Shown: positions 58,291 to 64,000 of the stretch, in pieces
Position numbering within the stretch: the first letter of the stretch is position 1
Layout: the number at the start of each line of letters is the position of its first letter
Source: Reticulascus tulasneorum
Taxonomy: Eukaryota; Ascomycota; Sordariomycetes; Glomerellales; Reticulascaceae
DNA: 64,000 bases
Assembly (NCBI GenBank): GCA_001557505.1
Contig: LSAX01000001.1
Span: forward strand, 4,340,001-4,404,000
Direction of reading: 5' to 3'
Notes under the pieces: model-generated
Told to the model about the DNA's origin: nothing
Database searches by the model: none
What the model saw: the letters and a program-made list of their open reading frames with translations, nothing else
Position numbers and translations under genes: made by a program

Positions 58291-58737
58291 GCTTTAGAAC
58301 TCATTGGCGGAAGCAGGTTGTGAAACAGAATTAGGCGATCTGCACTTAGGTTATTTCTTCTCTTTTCTCCAATTTTTCTACCTTTTATTTTATTTTAATT
58401 GTGGATGAACTCACTCTAACAATGAACTCAAGCAACACCTCCATCCAGCTCGCTCACCTAGCATAGGACAATAAACATCGACCAAATATCATATATTCTA
58501 ATGGAAATGGTGCTTCTAAGTGTGATCCAAGGAGCTTAAAACTCCTCTTCTATCAAATATCATGTGGTGACAACGCTCTCCGATACATTCTGTGACCTGA
58601 CTGGTTCAACATTCTACTATATGTACAAGGAAGTGACAAAGGATCTCCACTTTGGGAGCAGACCGCTTTGAGAAACAGTCTGGTTTTGCACCGGGAATTC
58701 CACTAGCGGGCTGGCGGAAGCCTCCAGAAGGCTGAGC
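58291..58737. other. Intergenic region between convergent terpene synthase and pectate lyase genes
   Basis: A long T-rich stretch (TTCTTCTCTTTTCTCC, near 58356) follows the terpene synthase. No gene is seen. Confidence 0.55.
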
Positions 58738-59602
58738 TCAGCAGTTCGTCGTTAAGCCAGTAACTGTGCAGAAAGTCCCATCGGGACCAGAACCAATCTT
58801 CGTAGGTTCCGCGCCACTGTCGTTCCCAGTGAATCGATCGCAGCTCTTGCCGTCATCTTGGCAGGTGTTGGAGATCTTGCACGTATCACCATAGTTGGTA
58901 TTGATACCACACAGGACGCCACCGTTGACAGCAACAGAGTCCTCGATAACAATGTTTCGTGGACCGCCGTTGCCATCACAGTTGCCGCAGCTGCGAACTA
59001 GCTTTCCGTAGTCGTCGGCATAAAAGTTCTTGATTTTGAGAGTGCCGCGGCCGTTGAACTGGAAAACCTTGTCAGATGCTCCGAATGCGCCACCGCCGTT
59101 GACATAGGACGTGCCGCTGGTCTGCTTGAAGGTTGCGGCGTCCTCGCATACGGAGGCCCAGAACACGTTGTTTAGAGTGCTGGGAAGTATTAGAGAAGGG
59201 AAGACATGCGTGGAGCATCAGGTTGGGATTGGGTGGGGAGAGGGACACACCATGTGCCTTTGCAGTGTACTCCTTCTGCTTGGGTTGCACCGATGATGAC
59301 GTTGGAAAGCGTAGCGCCGTTCTCGAGGATGAACATCGCATCTTTCTCACCGGTCTCAGTTTGTCCCTGGCAGACGTTGACTGGAGAATCCAGGTCAGCG
59401 CATTGTACTACGGGTTTGAAGGTTGGGTGATGGGACTCTTACCGCTTCTCTCAAATCGCTGCATGCCTCCATCGAAAGACCCAGCGACTGGTATGGCGGT
59501 AGGAGCTGTACTCACACCTGCAGAGGCAGGGAGAGTTTTGGTTACTTGTGCCGAGGCTCCAGCAGACATCGCTGCCAGGGCAATAACGGCAGTGTACTTC
59601 AT
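58738..59602 (-). CDS. Secreted pectate lyase, polysaccharide lyase family 3
   Basis: Cleaves polygalacturonate in plant cell walls by beta-elimination and needs Ca. Exons 59443..59602, 59251..59380 and 58738..59179 (GTAAGA and GTGTGT donors) give 243 residues, the usual PL3 size. The signal peptide is about residues 1-18 ([18 protein letters not shown]). PL3 signatures appear in order: [92 protein letters not shown] and [10 protein letters not shown]. Conserved cysteines are kept; the split codon at intron 2 provides one of them (KGTC). The enzyme implies a plant-degrading or pathogenic lifestyle. The gene ends with a normal Cys-terminal tail (GLTTNC). Confidence 0.93.
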
Positions 59603-61533
59603 CTTGAGCGCTGAGAAGTGATGAAGAATGCGTCAAGGGTGACTATGAGGCGTGTGATATGTTATTGATCTAAGATGCAGCGGCCACAGATATCGTGCTA
59701 CTGAGGGTGCATGTTATGACAGCGACTCGAATCTTTAAGTATTCATTCCGATGGTCCTTGCCCCTGAATGTCTAGCCAATGCTTCCACCCTAGTTTTGCA
59801 CAGTAAAAGTATCATTCCGTATCTAGAATTTCATCCGCAGGCCTGGGGATTGCCAAGACTGGTCTAGAGGCCTTTGGATTGGTGCATCTTGTAATGGCGC
59901 CGGCATATCCCCTGCCATCCCGGTAGTTAGTCGGAACGACCCACATTGGAGGAAATCCAGGGTAGTGTTCATGGGGAAGAATATGAGAGGACGCACTTGG
60001 TGGCAATCACTTCCGCGCAGTGATCTGGTGTCACATAGAAACAACTAACTGGGTTGCCCTGGGATTGGAGGCTAACGTACGCAAAACTTGAAATGATGGG
60101 GTCCCTTGTAAAATAAAAGACTTAATATCGTCTGGAAGGACTACGCCCAAGAGAGACCAAAACCCACTATTCGTCGGCGTATAATAAAACGAGCGACTGC
60201 CAGATCTAGGGCTGAGGTTGAATCATTCAAGAACCAAACGAATACTCACACAGAGGCGGCTAACATTGGCTTGTGACCGTTGACAACGTGGCTTTTGCGA
60301 ATGCAGTGCTGTCCGGACGACGTGGTCCTTCTGCAGTTAGCTCGCGATCGGCGCGGGTTCTGCCAACATCATCCAGATTCTGATTCGGGGAATCTCGAAC
60401 ACCCAGGCCCCGTGAGTTTCACGCGACAACCCCAAGTCAGACCGGGGCAATTAATGCGACACTTCCACTCCCCACAAAAGAATTAGCGTCGAGCCCGCCA
60501 CGATGAAATCCAGTCGTAAATCCTGGTTTCGCTGTGGCGGGGTCTACGGGGCATTCGTGTAAGTCGACCTCACTCATTACACCTGTCATGCAGATCCATT
60601 TGATTGGAGTTTGTACGGAGTTGCTATTCTCCTGTGTGGCAAAAGCAGGTAGTTGAATGCTATCTGTGCAGCGTAGGAGCGATTGTGCACTTACTCGAAC
60701 ATACGGTATCTCAAAAACGGTGGACATTGACTGCAACAGAAGGCATGACAGAAGTAAGAGACGAGCGTTCAATGCTTAATTCGTTTCTTGCAAGGTGCTG
60801 AACCGGAAGGCTCTTGGACAATTGTATCGGAACCTAGCAAATTCTCATTGAGCTCTGAGTACGGAACTCCAATTCCTAGAAAAGGATTTGTTGAATCTAA
60901 ACAAGATGAACCTATTTGACTTCACATGATGTTGGCAACATCAGCATCATCTGCTCGAAGTGTTGCCAGAATCACGATGATAAAAGTTGGGTTCTGATTC
61001 GCTCTAGGGTCAAATTTACAGATGACTTCTCACGCGATGTTATGGAAAGGTTCATTATAAGCTACCTTGATGAAGTCTCTATTATGCTAGGTTGTCTCTC
61101 GCTTTGTGTGATCGCTCCTCGGCTATGATGAAGACTGGCATTGGAAGGAGATACCTTTACACTACGTCTGGACTCCCTTATGCTCAACAGCATTCATTGA
61201 AGGCTTCGGTTGAGGCAACGCAAATTCTATGTGGTTCTACTAGTCTTTTGCTCTGGCAATGGAGCTGCCGTCACAGTTTCAAAGTCTCCCTCGTGAAGTC
61301 ACTGAACATAAGTTTCACGCTCAGGAATACCATGCTCATCTTTCCAATACGCTGGAAACTCAAAGAAGACTAGAATAACATGTTCAATAAGCATGCAAAT
61401 GGGTCTCGCCAAGCTGGCTCTGATTTGTATATATGTGAGTCGCACAAGTGGTACATTCATATCCTATTTAAAGTCCTTCGAAGAGGATTCCAACATTGGT
61501 GGTCCATTCTCTCGTACATCCTCGGAAATATCA
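59603..61533. other. Intergenic region, no gene supported
   Basis: The left end is the pectate lyase promoter. The remaining 1.8 kb carry only short frames without domain content, and no clear repeats. Confidence 0.45.
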
Positions 61534-62903
61534 TCATTCCTTTATCATACCGTACCCTCTCTGGAGTGCTCGCTTTAGAACGGCTGGGGGCATTGGAGGG
61601 AGTGGTGGCAATGGTGGCAGTGGCGGTGTATGGTCGGTGGTATAGCGTTTCGATATTGGTGGGTCGGGCCACGACATCATGGTCGGTGACAACACGGTGC
61701 TGCTGGCAACGCTTGTCGCACTAATGGTGCTCAGGGTGCTATGTCTTCGGTTTATTTCTGGGGGAGAGTCTTGATGTATACTGCGAACCCACCAAGATTC
61801 AACTGAACTCGGTGCATGCGTGCTATGTGTAGCCTGGCTCATCGAACGCGCAACCATCGACCTACGGGAGTTGGAATCCGTGTACCCCACGTCCTTCATG
61901 GTGAATGCCGACTTCGTGGACCTCGATGATGTGGTCGGCGTCCGTGAGAATGAGTAGATGGGCCTGAAGAGGGCAATGTCTGGGGATGAGGGTGGTTGTT
62001 GAGTGTGCATGACAGCATGTGTGTCATGTTGAGATGAGTAATTATTAGGATTATGTCCGGCCTCCATATATGCTGCACTAGCTAAGAGAGACTGGTCATC
62101 CATGTAGGGACCGGGTGGTTTGTCGAGAATGTCAGTTTTCTCGACAGGTTTCTTGCGGCGGAGTCGGTCATAGAAAGACCAACCCATCCATCTAGCAAAA
62201 AGGATAAGAAGAAGGATCGCGAAGATAAGAACGGCAACTGCAAATATGATTAGTCCCGGGGCTCCTTGATACAATGAAGCTTATGTGCAGCGCTCATGCC
62301 ATTTTGGAGTAACTCACCTACTGCACCGACAGCAATTGCTATTGTGTTAGTCAACGGCGCAACACTAGACAGCGGTGGCGCCGTTGCAACGGCTGTGCTT
62401 GCGGAGGGAAGTAGAGATTGCAAGGTAGAGGTCCCTGAGAGGGTCAAATCAGACATACTAGGGCCAACAGCTAGAGATGTTGCCGAATCTGAGCTCTCTG
62501 CTACTTCGTCTTCGGACGTTGTAGGTGTTGGAATTGCCGCTGTTGGGATCGCTGCAGGAGGGCTCGTCGCTTCCGGATTAGTTGCTGCCGGAATCGTTAC
62601 AGGTGGCGTCGTAGCTGCCGGAGGTGCGGGTGCCGGAACCACGGAAGAGATCGGCGGGATCGCAGCCGTGGTATCCGGTTTTTTGGTGGTAACCGTCGTT
62701 GGGGCCGCTGGAGCTACGGTTACAGGAGCCGCTGTTGTTGGTTCGACGACACTTGACTTCGTGGTCGACGTCGTGCTCTGTGCCCCCACCAGCACATCAC
62801 TGACAATTGCACCAGGCAGGCCGAGGATATCGCCTAGGAGACCCCGGCGCACCGGGCGCCATATGAATCGATTCCATATCCCGACGACACCTTGTAAATG
62901 CAT
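61534..62903 (-). CDS. Single-pass membrane protein with Ser/Thr/Pro-rich ectodomain
   Basis: Family not recognised; the layout resembles fungal wall-sensor or mucin-like proteins. Exons 62318..62903 and 61534..62237 (80-nt intron, GTGAGT...TTGCAG) give 429 residues. Residues about 45-185 are a low-complexity Ala/Thr/Pro/Ser region (PTTAAPVTVAPAAPTTVTTK) suited to O-glycosylation. One membrane span at about 186-212 (IAIAVGAVVAVLIFAILLLI) is completed across the intron and followed by a basic stop-transfer (RLRRKKP). The cytoplasmic tail of about 210 residues is Ser/Thr-rich with a proline run (PPLPPLPPLPPMPP). The first 40 residues are not a classical signal peptide, so the true start may lie elsewhere. 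WSC-type cysteine modules are absent. Confidence 0.68.
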
Positions 62904-64000
62904 TGTCCTACTGCTCTAGATTACAGCCGGAACTCTCAAACAGCTCTCGTACTTCAGGTGAGGCACAGTTGGCCGACGCATTCGGTATAAAGCCGTCAAG
63001 AGCATCACGGTCTTACACTGAGAGTGTAGTTTGACATGATGGAGTCGTATAAGTTACAGGCGCAATATTGTGAGGAATGGGCGTCAGGTGCTTAGAGAAG
63101 GAACGATTGACAATTAACAAACACAAGGTAAAGGTTCATGAGAGCTTGTGGCAGCAGGGGATGTTATGATTTATCAGGAGCAGCCTGTCAGTTATGGGAA
63201 CGACTCAGTGTGGGACACAAACGCCACCAGTTCTCATAAGAGGACCGTGAACGCTGCGTTTTACACACCAAACCAGCCTGGAGCGTGGTGCTGAGACTGG
63301 CGGCGTAGTAGCCTCCGTCCGAGCTCCAGGCTAGAACCGCGCATGTAATAACAATCACTTTTCAACGTCCGTGACAACGGCCAAATTTAGTGTAGTAGGC
63401 CCTTTTGGTCTGTGTCGAAGGTCCGCGCGCTTGCACGAACGACATGCGGCTGGTGGAGATGATTGTTGTGACGTTCTACGCTAACGGAACGCTCAGGCAT
63501 TGAGCTTAAACCAAGCTGTAAATAATCTTGCGACGGTGCCCTCCGTAGCGTCCCGACGAAAAGGGGGTTTACGCGAATGGCACGATTGAAGATGCGTGGA
63601 TCGATGGAAAACGCAACTGCGAAGGCAACACATTCTCTTCGCTTGCTCGACAGAAAGAATTGGAGCCGAGTGGGTGTTGTCAAAACGATTGGCAATACCC
63701 ACATCCATACTCCATCCCATCTGCTGCATCGAATGCAGGGGCATTTCATCTTCCCGTCTTACCCGGTCACATCATGTACCTGGGTTTGTTGATCGTCATC
63801 AGGCATCGAGAGATCGGGATCCTCGTGTTCCCGTGCTCCCACAATATGATACGCCACAACTGACATCCATCCTCCCTTTGATATCCCGCACCTTGATCTT
63901 ACGCGAGACATCTCTAGCTGGGCTGCCTCATATGGCATGGCGTGCTTTTCTCGCCCAGCTGAAGCTGAGAATGGCTCTCGTGCGAGATGTTGGAGAATCA
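62904..64000. other. Intergenic region to the right edge
   Basis: No gene is supported. Short frames at 63387..63863 on both strands lack domains. The first 150 bp are the promoter of the membrane protein gene. Confidence 0.45.

Noticed and set aside
62296..62919. 207-codon plus-strand ORF rich in Gly/Val/Ala
   Set aside because: It is the antisense shadow of the Ala/Thr/Pro-rich ectodomain gene.
63387..63749. 120-codon minus-strand ORF near the right edge
   Set aside because: It has competing frames on both strands and no recognisable motif.

Overview
This is nuclear DNA of a filamentous ascomycete (Pezizomycotina), most likely a plant-associated Sordariomycete-type mould. The genes carry short introns (about 45-120 nt) with GT/AG ends and CTAAC/CTGAC-like branch points. 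The gene content is typical of moulds: a NACHT-family NLR, a PTH11-type receptor, a PL3 pectate lyase, GMC and AA12 oxidoreductases, small secreted proteins and a terpene synthase. Intergenic regions are long, and two blocks are extremely A+T-rich, one of them a transposon remnant with transition-type (RIP-like) differences between its ends. I found no bacterial operons, CRISPR arrays, rRNA genes or convincing tRNA genes. Gene models below were spliced by hand, and every exon junction given preserves the reading frame.

Layout. 1-2.6 kb: 3' end of an unknown gene, then a seven-exon NEDD8/SUMO-type cysteine protease. 5.3-7.2 kb: secreted GMC oxidoreductase. 7.8-11.2 kb: NACHT STAND protein. 12.2-12.9 kb: secreted cysteine-containing protein. 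14.8-16.2 kb: PTH11-like receptor. 17.5-19.0 kb: AA12-type quinoprotein dehydrogenase. 20-20.6 kb: GPI-anchored surface protein. 22.4-30.8 kb is a conserved housekeeping stretch: zinc-less MDR oxidoreductase, SLX9, UBA4/cnxF, PAM17 and a chromodomain/AT-hook protein next to an A+T-rich block. 31.5-33.3 kb: RRM-like protein. 35.1 kb: six-cysteine mini-protein. 37.4 kb: PIP-kinase-like protein. 39.2 kb: a second GPI-anchored protein. 41.3 kb: SAM methyltransferase. 44.3-50.9 kb: coiled-coil protein, protein kinase and HeLo-pseudokinase. 51.2 kb: NmrA-like reductase. 53-54.4 kb: A+T-rich inverted-repeat transposon relic. 57.2 kb: terpene synthase. 58.7 kb: pectate lyase. 61.5-62.9 kb: Ser/Thr-rich single-pass membrane protein.

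The most interesting region is 44.3-50.9 kb. When one well-supported 66-nt intron is removed, the kinase gains an 89-residue tail ending in an Asn/Gly-rich segment that resembles fungal amyloid-signalling motifs (HET-s or PP type). Its divergent neighbour has a HET-S-type HeLo domain fused to a kinase-like domain without the catalytic HRD aspartate. Kinase plus amyloid motif beside four-helix killer domain plus pseudokinase matches the domain logic of animal RIPK3 and MLKL. I propose this as a candidate necroptosis-like module. The function is inference; the architectures are read from the sequence.
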